A stretch of 64,000 bases of DNA from assembly GCA_013398275.1 (NCBI GenBank), contig VZSE01015292.1:2205539-2269538 (forward strand). Reading direction: 5' to 3'. The stretch's first letter is position 1. Each line of letters starts with the position of its first letter. Made by a program: the position numbers and the translations under genes. This DNA comes from Promerops cafer. Taxonomy: Eukaryota > Chordata > Aves > Passeriformes > Nectariniidae. The notes beneath the pieces were generated by a model. The model did not search any database, was not told the origin of the DNA, and was given only the letters and a program-made list of their open reading frames with translations. Below are positions 51,454 to 63,103 of this stretch, in pieces.

Positions 51454-51475
51454 TTAAAAAAATAAATAAATAAAA
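51454..51475. repeat. (AAAT)n short repeat
   Basis: AATAAATAAATAAAA after a short A run; simple repeat. Confidence 0.85.
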
Positions 51476-54231
51476 TTCCCCAGGCTGAAGAGAAACTGCC
51501 TGATGAAACAGCTGGTGACTAAGTCTCACCTACGAAGCACAGGACTCCAAGCAAGCTCTTTTTCAACCCACTACAGAGCCCAAATTTCAGCCTGACAAAA
51601 ATAATGTTGAAAACATTATGTCAAATGTCTGCTCCAAATCCCATAAAGCACTCTTTGGACAGGGCCCAAGTAAATACCCCAGCCACTGGATGTTGGCTAT
51701 TCTGGGATGTCTCATTCTTTCTATTCATGTTTTGTTTTTTAAATCATTCTGTGACAAATCTAAAACAAATGTCAAAACCGTTAATTTTTTTATACACTAG
51801 ACTTTTTTTCTGTTTCTGGTCAACTCTAATTCTCAGTGCACCACCCTTAACTCTTCAGTTCATTTCTTCTCTTATAACTTGGTCCAACTTGCTGGCCTTT
51901 AGAAGAGTGAGAGATACTTAGCTCTTGCATAGGGAAAATTAATTTGATTTGTGCATTCTGTATTGTCCTATATCACTGACTTTTAAAATTACTTCAGAGG
52001 CCTTTGGGGCCCATAAGCTGCTTTTGCAAGGATCCAAAAAGATAAATAAGACACATTGCTTTGGCATGACATAAAGCATTGGCTGCCACCAAAGTCTGCA
52101 AATTAGAAAACATTAAAGATCACTGCTTTATACAAATATACCTGTGTCCTACTGCTGTTAGTATAGTTTGAAAGCTTGCAATAAGCTTTTATTTGCACTG
52201 GGATAAAAAAAACTATTAACATTATTAAAAACTAAGTGAATCACAACATTTTTTGGAAGAGAGTAAGAAGAATACTTTGGCTCAGGAGATGCATGTATAA
52301 CCAGATCCATCACTTTCAAGAGAAAGCAATTTTACAACAGTCAAAGTTAATATAAAGTTCATGTTGTTACTTCTTCCTCATGTACTCATATGAAAACTGG
52401 AGAAAATTATCATTTGACACACTTGTTTTTCATGACTAGAAATTATCCTATCTCTAATGTGATCCCTAAGCATAAGTGGCTAATCAAAACACTAAATAAA
52501 ATCTGCTTTACATGGCATTAAACTGTTAAAAATCCATTTAATTTTTTTTCTGATTAATTCCCGTAAACTTATTCAGATAGATTAAAAAAATATGCTTTTT
52601 CTTTTTTCTATCCCCTTTGGCTTTTCTGAGGCAGCAAATTTTAGTCGGATACAGTTAATACCTTGTTCCTAGAAATTTTCAGTAAAAACTGTCTTCCAAT
52701 GTGCATTTTTGAGAGAAGATGTGACAAAATGAATACTGTACCTTCATGCTATCCCACTGCAGTTACCATATTTAATCCTGAAAACGAGAGCTACCACACT
52801 CTGGGTCATGCCTACATGCATACAAACAAGAAAAATAAACTCAGATTCATGGAAACAGGGGCATGTGCTCATGGTTCTCGGCTGTGCTGCTGTGAAAACA
52901 GCATTTTCACAAAAGGCAGGGTCAAGTCCCAGCTGCTCTTGCTCAGAACTCTGCTCTAACAGGAGCATTTTCTCTACCCCCAGCACAAGGCAGTCAGAGA
53001 CAATGAGGCTCTGCAGTTTATGAGCTCCCTTGATGGCCAAAGTGCTCTTCCATACCTACCAAATATAGTAAACAGTAAACGCTCAGCTTTTTGTTCTTGC
53101 CTCAAGGCTTAGAAACAACTTGCAAATCCTCTCAATTCGCTTTGCGTCCCCATTCCTTCCATTAGACTTGCTAACAGTATCTTTCACAAAGATTCTTTGT
53201 TTCTACTGAAAACCCCTTAAAGATTTCTTTGACATTTCTCTTTCTGTCAGTATCCTGTCACAGGGCGCTGGGCCTTCATCCTGGGACTTACCCAAATCCT
53301 TCCTTTTTCCAAGGCTCACTGAAACCTTCCCTCCCACACTTTACAAAGGAAGAATGTAGGCACTATCCCTAACTAAAAACCAAAATCTTAGAGCTATGAA
53401 CTGCTGAACTCCTCCCAAAAATGGCAGAGTGCCCTCAGACCCCCATCACATCGTGGAGTTTTTAGGATGTTCTGAATATTCTTACTTTTCTTCATGATTT
53501 AGCCTTTACTCAATATGTACTTCTTGTCTTAATGGATGTTCTTCTCTCTTTTCCGTCCTCGATCTCTCCCTGTTTCCATATAAAGCAGTAGCCTATGCTT
53601 TAAGTTAGAAATACCCTTATTAAATGAAATTAGAGCACAACCCCCAACTTCTTTCAAAAGAAACTGGCATTTCTACTTGCAAGTGTAGCCAGTGTAATCC
53701 CCAAATCGTCCAAATTAGGGACTTCTGCTGTCTGACCTGTCGTCATTTCCCAATTACAGACAGTAAGATGCTCTGTAAACAGGTTTTTGTTGAAGTGGAA
53801 GATCTCCTGTGCTGTTCTCCTCCTGTATTCAGGACATGGAAATAGGAACAGGAATAATCAGGAAGTGATTCAAAATCTCCATAGCCCTCATCTGTGTGAG
53901 GACACACTGCCTGTGCTGCACGTATCCTGCAGTTACTCAGCTGGAAGAACAGGAGTTTGGTCCTGTGTGGTTTCAGTTTATCATCATAACTTCAATTTCT
54001 GTAGACATTAAACAACTGAATCCTTTCCCCTGCTTGTGATAAACATGGTTTTCATGAAGATGGTTTTTACCCCCAAAACAAATGTGAGGCTCTTTCTGGA
54101 ATGCAAAAACCTTAACTTCTGTGGATTTTCCATTTTCATGAGCTTAACAGACAACAACTTATCCCAAGGAAATTAGTTAAATTTTTACATGGAGCTCTAA
54201 ATAGTCTATTTTATAACTCCTTGATTTAAAT

Positions 54232-54248
54232 AAACAAACAAACAAACA
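54232..54248. repeat. (AAAC)4 short repeat
   Basis: Four AAAC units in an A-rich stretch. Confidence 0.88.
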
Positions 54249-54379
54249 TACAAACTGCTTCCTTCTGCTCTTTTCCCGACAATCCAAATATTTAGTACTC
54301 TTTATAGGATGCTAACTGTGGAAATCCATGCTTTTAAATTATGCTTTTTGGGTGCCTTGAACAACAAAAACAACAGATT

Positions 54380-54760
54380 CTGTCTTGCGGTCAGACCACC
54401 AGAGCGGAGTAAAGTGCAGTAACTCTGAGAGTTTCTGCCCCATGTTCTGCTCTGCTTGTCCTTTTGAAAGGGGGCTCAATGAAGAGCCTTGTTGAGACCT
54501 CCGCTGGTGCCACTGTTTATAGAGGGGGTCATTAGGAACAGTTTAGTCAGAACAAAAGGGGTTTTGTTTCTATTGTCCCTCTTGCAGTTTGACGATGTCT
54601 TAACTGAAAAATTATCTTAATAGTCTAACAGTATATATTCGCCTATGGGGCTCAGACAACTGCAGAAAGGGCTTTGGATGAATGCTGAAAAGATGCACTT
54701 GACAAAGCCAACTCAGTGCACGCTGAGCACCATTTCGGAAGCGCATTTTTTCTGACTGAA
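54380..54760. promoter_or_regulatory. possible distal regulatory block upstream of BMP7
   Basis: Mixed-composition block in AT-rich surroundings, about 6.5 kb before the BMP7 ATG. It contains the inverted repeat AACAAAA-GGGG-TTTTGTT (54551-54568) followed at once by CTATTGT (54570-54576), a SOX-type core. Function is a guess from motif density and position. Confidence 0.22.
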
Positions 54761-57700
54761 AACTTAGAAGTGCCAGTCTCTGAAAGATAAACTCCTACAG
54801 CTCTTCACTTACAACAAAAGCACCCTCCACAAAAGGGGCAGCAGTGGCACCAGGCACTCCACACAGCCACGGGGAGCTCCTGGGTGGGTGTGAACACGCA
54901 CACCTCCACCTGCCCACACAGTGCTGCACCAACACACACCAGCTGAGGAAACTGGCTCTTCAGATTATTTTAAAACCCTCCTGATTCATGATTTTGTGCT
55001 GCTAAAGGTCTGGGAGATTGCTTCATGCAGCCAGACTGGGAGCTGGAGCCTTCCCCCAGCCCTGGAGAACTGGGGCCAAGCCCTGCTACCCTGCTCTGCT
55101 TGGGAGGGGATTTTTGTGGCCAGGGCTTTAGAGAGTCAAATGAATCTCCAGCTTGCATCTTCCTTCACACTGGTTCAGAAACGCTGCTATAAATCACCAC
55201 AGATATAAAGAAAGTTATTTTAGAGGCAGAACCAGAAACACAAAAATGCACATTGTGTCTCTGCAGCCCCATGCAGCTTGGAATTGGCAGCTCAAAACTT
55301 CCAATTGGAGTGGCTCTAATGTGTATTCAAAATAAACTATGAAAATAATTGTTCCTATGGAAATGAAATATAAATAAAAGTAGGAGCTGGGACCATATAA
55401 GATAATGTTGGACCAAATTCTGTTTCCTGCTTATTGAAATGCACAAGATAAGCCTCAACAGGAGAGAAGCTGCGGGGTGCAGCTGTTGTATATAATCCTG
55501 CTTCCTACAGACCTGTAAAACCAGCAGTCTCCAAAGATCTCTCTGCTCCAGCAACACGAGTTTTATGATTCAGGGGCATGGTACATATGGTTTAGCATAC
55601 ACACCCCAATTTTCCATGCAACCTCCCCTGTTAGGATTACTAATACTTGTGGCATGAGTAGTTTGTACAGCAGCTGTGCAAGGGTTATGCAAGCATTTAT
55701 GTACACATTGGAATAAAGGCACAAAATAATGGTTCTTTTGAGGTATTACTCTGCACCTGCCTGGAGAGAAAAAGTAAAGCCATCCAAATTCATCCCATTG
55801 CGTTTACAGGTCGGGATCAGTTATTTTGTTCCCTTTGAAAAAAAATGAGTATGTTTCATATGCTTTTTGTTCAGTATAAAAATAGCAAACATCTCTGCCT
55901 TTATTGAATGCAAACAGCAGAAAACCAAAAAAGACATAAATATATGTTAATAAGAAGAATCCTGAATGTCTGTAGGAGCAAAGATCACCATTTGTTGTAA
56001 GAAAATGTAACAACTAAGCAGATTTTCAGAGGCACATTTCCAATGTGCTGCAGCACGACTCAAATCCGCTCCCAACGGTGACGTCCGAGCTCGTGCCCAG
56101 CTTAGCTTTTCACAAATATAAGCTTGAGATCTCAGACGTTCAGATTACAATGTTACCATCGAAGGAAATACCTGGGCTCCTGCCAAAAGTGTCAACCAAA
56201 TCAAGTGTGCACACAATAATTTAATAGTACAAAATTCAATTCAGTTTTCTTTGACCTGCTTTGGCAACACTGGAGTCTACATTAAACAATCCTCCCATGC
56301 CTGTATCTGTGCTGCAGAAATATATTAGTTACATAAAGTTTAAAGAGATTATTGAAGTACACTGATGTATGTATGCTCATACCAATATATAGAAAATATA
56401 GCATAGGCCGATATTCAAATTGTATATAAATGTACAATTAATGTACCACTGCAAAAGTTTCTGTGACATGAACTCATTTCTAATGTTCTCTGAAGTCAAT
56501 AACAACAAAAGAATCCCTGTGGCAATCCAGTTTTATGAAGTGAAGGGCTGAACCACGAAGGACTGAACTCTGTCCACCTACCTCAGTTGATGAACATTAA
56601 ATTCAGTGCCATAGCCCCATTTCATAAATCCTAAAATTCTATTTTAACTTTCACTGACATCCTCAGAAGTAATAATGCCTTTTTCACACCCCAAAACACA
56701 GATTTCATTTCTGCCTCTCCTCTGATCAGCAGCATCGAGAATCAACACTTAATTTTTATAACATGATCAGTATTGTCCAACAGAGCACAGCTCATCCCAG
56801 ATCTGTTCAAATTCCTGGATTGGAGCTAGTATAATGGCTTTATCCATAATGTGATTAACTTCATATTGGTGAATATGTTCTCAGTAATAATGAGAAACTT
56901 TTGATAAGAATGATCCAATACAACATAAAAAAATATGTGAGCTAATTATCCACTCTTATACAAATAATAGTGCTATTATTTTTGCTGTATAAATGTTTTT
57001 CATGCAAAGGGCATAGACAAACAGTTCAAAATTCCCCAAACACATGCTATTTTAGTGGGACTATTTGGAAGGAGAAAAAAGTTTGCTATAATTTAGAGTT
57101 GTGCTTTGTTCAAGACAAATGAGAGAAGATGCAAAACAGAATGGAAAAGAACCATGGTTAAAGTTAAAAAGAGGACATCAAAGTAGGAAGACAAGGAGCT
57201 TGAAACTGAATCAGCAGAAACAGGGACAAAATGCTTTGTGTCTAATTTTTGAAAAGTCATTAAATGAGTTTCTGAGCAGAACCCACACTTTTTACTGCCC
57301 ATTTGGTAAAACTGAATGCAAATGGCCAAATTCTGCCCCTGGCATATGCTTCAGATGGGTACATGAGGATGACAAATTCACCAAGCACAAAACTGCACAT
57401 TTTTGTGCATTTCGTGTATTTAAATCAGCCCCTTTATTTATCTCCTAAATACATACTTCCAAGTATACTAACTTCCACACAAACAAAAAAAAAAGGTAGT
57501 AGTTGGTACTAAACTCAGGTAAGAGCACGCACACAAAGCTCTCAGAGATCAAAAAGTTACTCAGTTGGTAATGTGGCTTGTGCAGAACCCCAGAAACATT
57601 GGGAGTTTGTTTTTATAGAAATTATCTGAAGCAGCAAGTGCCAACAAACAGGGATTACTTCATCACAAGCATTTAGTTTTCCTTCTCAAGAAGAGGAGGC

Positions 57701-60469
57701 TACACAAAAGAAGTAGAGAAGACTAAGAGGAAAAACTGGTTTCTTAATTGATCCAGGAAGGAGGAGGAAAAAGACAGTGACATGAAGGTGCCAATATTTC
57801 AGCAACCTGTGTGGAACTGATCCTACAGGAAGCAGGATAGGGTTTACACAGCAGGCAGGAAAGGAGGGAAGAGAAAGACGCTGTCCATGACAAAAAGGTA
57901 CAAACTGGATTGCCTTTCTGTTTGAAAGGTATTTGAAATTCAAGCTCAGATCTGAGGGCTAAGCACTGCAGTTTGAGCTGCATCATCCTTTTTTTGTATC
58001 CAGCAGAATAAATGCTGCCCTTTGTTGTGTCCCAAAGCAAGATGAAGGCAAGAGCTGAGGACCTCACATCAAAAAGTTATTCTTTAACAAACTCACTTTC
58101 TCATCCCATGCTGCTGGCGTGGTTTTGTTATGCTGTTTTAAGTATTCCCATTGCTAACTATCATGCATTTATTAAAAGGTGTATGGGTGCAGAAGGATCA
58201 TAGGAAATACTGTATAAAAGAGAAAACTTTCCCAACTGTTCCTATAAAAGCACAGGACACAGTGGAGACATTGCCCCTCTTTTAAGAGTGTGTCCTGCAT
58301 TAAATCACAATATAGCTATATATGGCCTAACCCAGATCACTTAGCCAAAACAAGAAGGAAATCATTTCAAACACCACTTTTCCAAGAAATTTGTCAAATT
58401 CAAGAGTTTCAAGGTTTAGTTTTTGTCCTCTGCTCTTTCTCCAATGACACCTACAGCTCCAAGAGCAGTTACCTAAGGTGTTAAGCAGTGAGCAGAGAAA
58501 CCTCCCACACTTTTCCTTTTCTTCCTCTCAGAGCACGTTGCCATTCCAGAACACAACGCTGACCTGAAGTTTAGCCAGTTTTTAAATGGGAGCTACAAGC
58601 AATTCAAGTACAAGTAATTTAGGCAGCAGGGACACCTGCTCTCCTGCCCACTGTTCCATCCTTGCAGACTTTTTAATCTCGTATCCATGCCAAAGGCAAA
58701 ATCCTTGTCCTACTGCTGCTTAATGAAAGGCCAACACTCACATTAATGGGAAAACAGTCTACAAGGAACAGAAAAGGAAGAGAAATCAAGTTGTCTGCAG
58801 CTGAAAGGGAGAGCAGAGAGATCCCAAATCATCTGTCTGCCCTTCCTACAGCAGCCTGACCCAGACACCCTCTCCTTGCCCCCAGCTGTGCATTCCTGTG
58901 GCCTCCCTCGTTCCACCACAACGTGGAGTCAGTCAGAGCAAGAACCTGATCCAGCAGAAAATTATTTCAGCAAAAACAAATGCACAAATGGTTAAAAAAA
59001 AAAAAAATTAAAAACAGAATCAGCTTCCTGACCTGTGTGTAAGTGTTGGTACAGGCGTTGGAGAGGGGTGGGGTTGCGCAGCTGAAGGTCCAGGCTGGGG
59101 TGGGATGAGAAAACAAAGATCTTTCTCAGGGGGAGCCTGGCTTTAAATCAGTTTAAATTGATCTAGAAACCACACCCTCGGCAAGGAAGAAATTTAGGCA
59201 AATCTATGCGTGGTGAAGAGCAGGTTAGTGCTGCTCCTCAGGAAGTACAAAAGATGCTGGAGAACTTGATCTTAACTGGGCAGCCAAAATTCAGCTGCTC
59301 AGGTGCTGGTGCTTCCATCAGTGGGGAGCACTGGGACGGCAGCTACAGGGGGGATTTTTGAGCAGCCCCATTTGCACCTGTGAGTGTAGCAAGTGCTCTC
59401 GTGTTACAGAAGGTGGATGTAGCTCCACAACCTCTGCCCCCTCCATCCTCCCAGAGCTTGAGCCATTCCTAAACATTTGTTAGGTCTGAGCTGAGGGTTT
59501 AATGCTGGTTCCACCACTATTTCAATAGTGCCGTGAGTCATTTCTATGTGATGCCTCAGTTTCCCTGTTATTAAGAGGTGCACAAGCATGCATACAAACA
59601 CATTATATCATTCATCATGATTGCCATGCAGCTTTTTTGATTGGCTACCTGCTGTTCACAGCAGGATTTGAAACATACAGAACTAAAAAAAGTGCTGAAT
59701 ATTAGTTTCCAAAAGGGTTGCAGGATCTGATGCTGGATACTACCGGATATTGCTCGTCTGAAAATATTAGATGAACAATCTATCAAAAAACACTTCCAAA
59801 AGCGCTGACCTCCTTTATCCTCCACCCCTCTTCTTCCTTCTTTGTCCAAGGAATTAATCTTAATGTCAGCATAAACTTAATGTATATATGTATGGTTTCT
59901 GAGGTTACCTCAGGCTGGATTCAGTGACCCAAATAGACCATCCTGGCTTCCCCTTCTTTCCAAGTAAGATTTGGGAGCATTAGTTTACATTTGTCGTCTG
60001 ATATTATTATTAATTACTGTTGTAGCAGACATCTACCTGGGCTAATTGGGACTGGTGCCCCATTACTGTAGATGTTGCACCCACCGAGTTAAAAAAGTCA
60101 CTGCTTTGAGAAACTGACAATCTATTTCAAGGCAGTATCCCAAAACTGGCATGCACCAGGAGCAGAAGAAATGGGAAGGCAAGGGAAGAGGGTAATGGAA
60201 TGGCAAACCACTCGTGTGCACAGGTTGATAGTTTAATTTCAAGTAAATGTTCCGGGTTTTACCATTCTTAGAGAATATCTCCCCCTTCGGATTTCTAACG
60301 CTTCTCCATTAGCTCTCCCCACTGCCAGCTGGAAAAAGTGACCCGGGGCTCTGTGCACAGAGACACACACACACGTGTCTATGTAGGTGAATATATAATC
60401 ATCACGTTTTAAATTATTTAATGGAGGTTTTTTTTTGTCACGGGCAGTCTCTTCTAATCTGTAGTTCTT

Positions 60470-60486
60470 AAAAAAAAAAAAAAAAA
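60470..60486. repeat. poly-A run
   Basis: Seventeen A just upstream of the BMP7 promoter region. Confidence 0.9.
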
Positions 60487-60841
60487 GAGTAGGCAGGGGA
60501 AAAAGTGTGTACGCGTGCTTGTGCAGACAGCCGATGTACTCGGTACTCGCATCTATAAAGTCTGTGGGAGTTTGGGCCCCTTCCTTATACATAAACCGCC
60601 CTCCCTCCTGGGTTGTCTTCTCCTTAATGACGTTCACGGTAATTTAGGCGCTCGGGACCGGCTCAGCCTCTCGCCGAGCCCGCAGCCTCCACAAACATCC
60701 TGAAAAGCAACCTGAGCAGACGTCCCTCCTCGAGGCAGTTCCAGGGATTTTCTCTCCCGAGCGGTTTGGAGCGGGCGAGCGCGAGAGAGCGCTTGGGCTT
60801 CGCTGCCTGCTCCTCCCACCAGAGACACCCTCCCGCCGCTC

Positions 60842-60943
60842 NNNNNNNNNNNNNNNNNNNNNNNNNNNNNNNNNNNNNNNNNNNNNNNNNNNNNNNNNNN
60901 NNNNNNNNNNNNNNNNNNNNNNNNNNNNNNNNNNNNNNNNNNN
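60842..60943. other. assembly gap (102 N)
   Basis: Run of N inside the BMP7 5' region, flanked by GC-rich and poly-C sequence. Confidence 0.99.
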
Positions 60944-61061
60944 TCCGCTGCCTCCCCCCCCCCCCAGAGCCCCCCCCCCGCCGCTCCCCGCCGAGCCGCG
61001 CCGCTCACACGGCTCCGCCGCGGCGTGCGGGACGCGGGCAGAGCGCTCCGCTCCCGCTGCT

Positions 61062-61090
61062 GCCGCCGCCGNNNNCGCCGCCGCCGCGCC
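61062..61090. repeat. CCG trinucleotide repeat with 4-base gap
   Basis: GCCGCCGCCG, four N (61072-61075), then CGCCGCCGCCGCGCCG, ending four bases before the BMP7 ATG. Repeat length is not resolved by the assembly. Confidence 0.85.
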
Positions 61091-61093
61091 GCG

Positions 61094-61526
61094 ATGCCGG
61101 TGGCGGGGCGCGGGCAGCCCGCCTCCTGGCTGCTGGTGCTGGGCGCCGCCGCGCCCGCCCTCTGGCTGCGCTGCGTGCTCGCCGACTTCACGGTGGACAA
61201 CGAGGTGCACTCCAGCTTCATCCACCGGCGGCTGCGCGGCCCCGAGCGCCGCGAGATGCAGCGGGAGATCCTCTCCATCCTCGGCCTGCCGCACCGCCCG
61301 CGGCCGCACCTCCACGGCAAGCACAACTCGGCCCCCATGTTCATGCTGGACCTTTACAATGCCATGTCCGTGGAGGAGGGGGCGGCGGGGGCCGCCGCCG
61401 AGGACGGCGAGGGCTTCTCTTACCCCTACAAGCCCATCTTCAGCACCCAGGGGCCGCCTCTGGCCAGCCTGCAGGACAGCAACTTCCTCACCGAGGCTGA
61501 CATGGTCATGAGCTTCGTCAACCTGG
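61094..61526 (+). CDS. BMP7: BMP7 exon 1: signal peptide and N-terminal propeptide (partial gene)
   Basis: BMP7 (OP-1) is a secreted TGF-beta family ligand acting through BMP type I/II receptors and SMAD1/5/8 in kidney, eye and skeleton. This exon gives 144 codons plus one base. Residues 1-30 are a signal peptide (hydrophobic SWLLVLGAAAPALWL, cleavage after CVLA), then propeptide DFTVDNEVHSSFIHRRLRG, EMQREILSILGLPHRPRP, GKHNSAPMFMLDLYNAM, FSYPYKPIFSTQGPPLASL and EADMVMSFVNL. Donor GTGAGT after CTG G, the known exon 1 border before V-E-H. The first ATG in this frame at 61094 fits the signal peptide. The cleavage site and cystine-knot domain lie in exons beyond the window. The signal peptide differs from mammals, and an Ala/Glu-rich stretch (EEGAAGAAAEDGEG) is longer than the mammalian Gly-rich one. 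Confidence 0.96.
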
Positions 61527-62159
61527 GTGAGTGCCGGTCTCGGCGGGGCTGCGTCCGGGGCAACCGGGCAGGGAACTGGACCAGGCGGGAGGCTGGAGCG
61601 GGGACCTGGCCACCCGACGGGTGGCCCCGGTTGGGAGCTGATTCCCAGCGGGTCAGGTGGGTGACAGCCCACCTGGGCAAGGAAGGGCAGGTAGCGGCCC
61701 TCGGAAGGGTGGCTGCTTTGTCAGGCGGTATTTGAGTGGCATCGACGGGCAGAGAGCTCTGAATTCCCATCAGAGCATTTGGACAGCCACGAGCGCTCCC
61801 CACGCTCCGCGCACGCCGACACACTGAGGTCTTTGTCGTCTTCTCCCTTTGATAGTTGCTGCTGGTCAGAAATGGAATTTGCAGGTAGGAGTTAAACAGG
61901 ACGATTAGCAGGTCTGCTCCACATCCCACACAGCCACGGAAGACACGAAACCCAGGCAGGAGCACGGCACGGGTCACGCACGGCTCCCGGTGCCGGGCTG
62001 GCGCTCGTGCGGGATGCGGAGCCACCGGGGCTGCGGGCACGGATGGCTGGGATGGCTCCCTGCGGCATCCCAGCGCCGCGCTCCCTCGGCCGGAGGGGCT
62101 GAGCTGCTCGCACATGTTTTCCTAATGGCTTGGGAGGGATTCCACAGTAAATCCTTATT

Positions 62160-62470
62160 TACTCCTGCAGCTTTTCCTGTTGACCCCAGTTTATGCCGCT
62201 AACTCGCCTCTTTTCACAAGCACATGTGGATGGGTTTATGCAAACGATACGAGAGTTGGCACGCTTTGTATGCGCCTCGCTAGGCCTCTCTAATTGGATG
62301 CCACGGCCCAATCTGATTTCTATTTGCTCGCTGTAGATTGCACACCCGTGTGGACTGACTTGGCTGGATTTGAGTAAAACATTGTCAGGGTGCACATTCT
62401 ATTTTAAATGTATAATTATAGACCTGGCTCGCTCTATCCGTTTTTAGACCTCATCATGTGCGGCTCTTAA
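62160..62470. promoter_or_regulatory. possible intronic enhancer of BMP7
   Basis: Block of balanced composition that keeps many CpGs (GCCGCTAACTCGCC, AACGATACGAGAG, TATGCGCCTCGC) and carries homeodomain-like CTAATTGG and CCAAT. This is unlike the decayed neutral DNA around it. Conservation is suspected, not shown. Confidence 0.25.
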
Positions 62471-63058
62471 ACCACACACGTACCGATTGAGTGCCTCCAA
62501 GTTCAAGGCAGAACCTGAACTGTGTTTCCAAAACAACATCAGCTCAGACTCTGTCCCAAACAAAGGGAAACGCCAAGTGCAAGAGGAGCACACCTCTGGC
62601 ACATAACCTGCCAGGAATTACAGACCCCCATCTCCAATAAATCCATTAACACCTTTATGGATGTCACTGTCCTGGACCCTTCCACTGTCTGGAACTTCAG
62701 AGGCAGCAAAGATTAAATCACCACCTAAACCACCACCTCTCTAATCCCATACTCTAACTAACTTGAAAAGATCAGCAGCTGTAAAGGCTCTGTGACACAC
62801 GTTAATAATTATTAGACACGGTAGCCATCCCAGCACAGTTCTTGCATGATAAGGAGCCACGGGACGCTGTGGGAGAGCTCCAGTTTGCATGAGCTGTGCC
62901 TCCTTATTAACTGCCATGAGCTTCACAGTGGGAAGCTCAGAATTACATCTGGCCCGGGGGCTGTGCTCTGTGAGGGCTGGTGCTTTCCATTTGGAATTAC
63001 AGTGTTTGTCTAGTCACTGCTGGATACTTAAGCCGATGAGCAATGATACATTTAAAAT

Positions 63059-63103
63059 CAAATATTTGAGCAGTCAAAAGTACCAATAGCAGTCAAATAT
63101 TTG
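63059..63103. repeat. paired palindromes in BMP7 intron 1
   Basis: The perfect palindrome CAAATATTTG occurs at 63059-63068 and 63094-63103, and AGCAGTCAAA at 63069-63078 and 63088-63097, so two elements are each repeated within 45 bp. Confidence 0.8.

Larger units (their letters stand above)
36680..60540. other. intergenic, SPO11 to BMP7
   Basis: About 24 kb of mostly AT-rich DNA with no gene I can support. The longest open frames show no recognisable domain. It contains two CR1-like remnants (about 43530-43930 and 45480-45770), simple repeats listed separately, and blocks that could be distal BMP7 regulatory elements (for example 54380-54760). Conservation data would be needed to say which parts matter. 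Confidence 0.55.
60550..61093 (+). promoter_or_regulatory. BMP7: BMP7 CpG promoter and 5' UTR
   Basis: CpG-dense DNA before the BMP7 start codon. A TATAAA at 60554-60559 is possible but far (535 bp) from the ATG, and CpG initiation further downstream is as likely. Two C runs (60953-60965, 60971-60979) and a CCG-repeat stretch (about 61062-61090) flank gaps. The start site cannot be placed. Confidence 0.6.
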
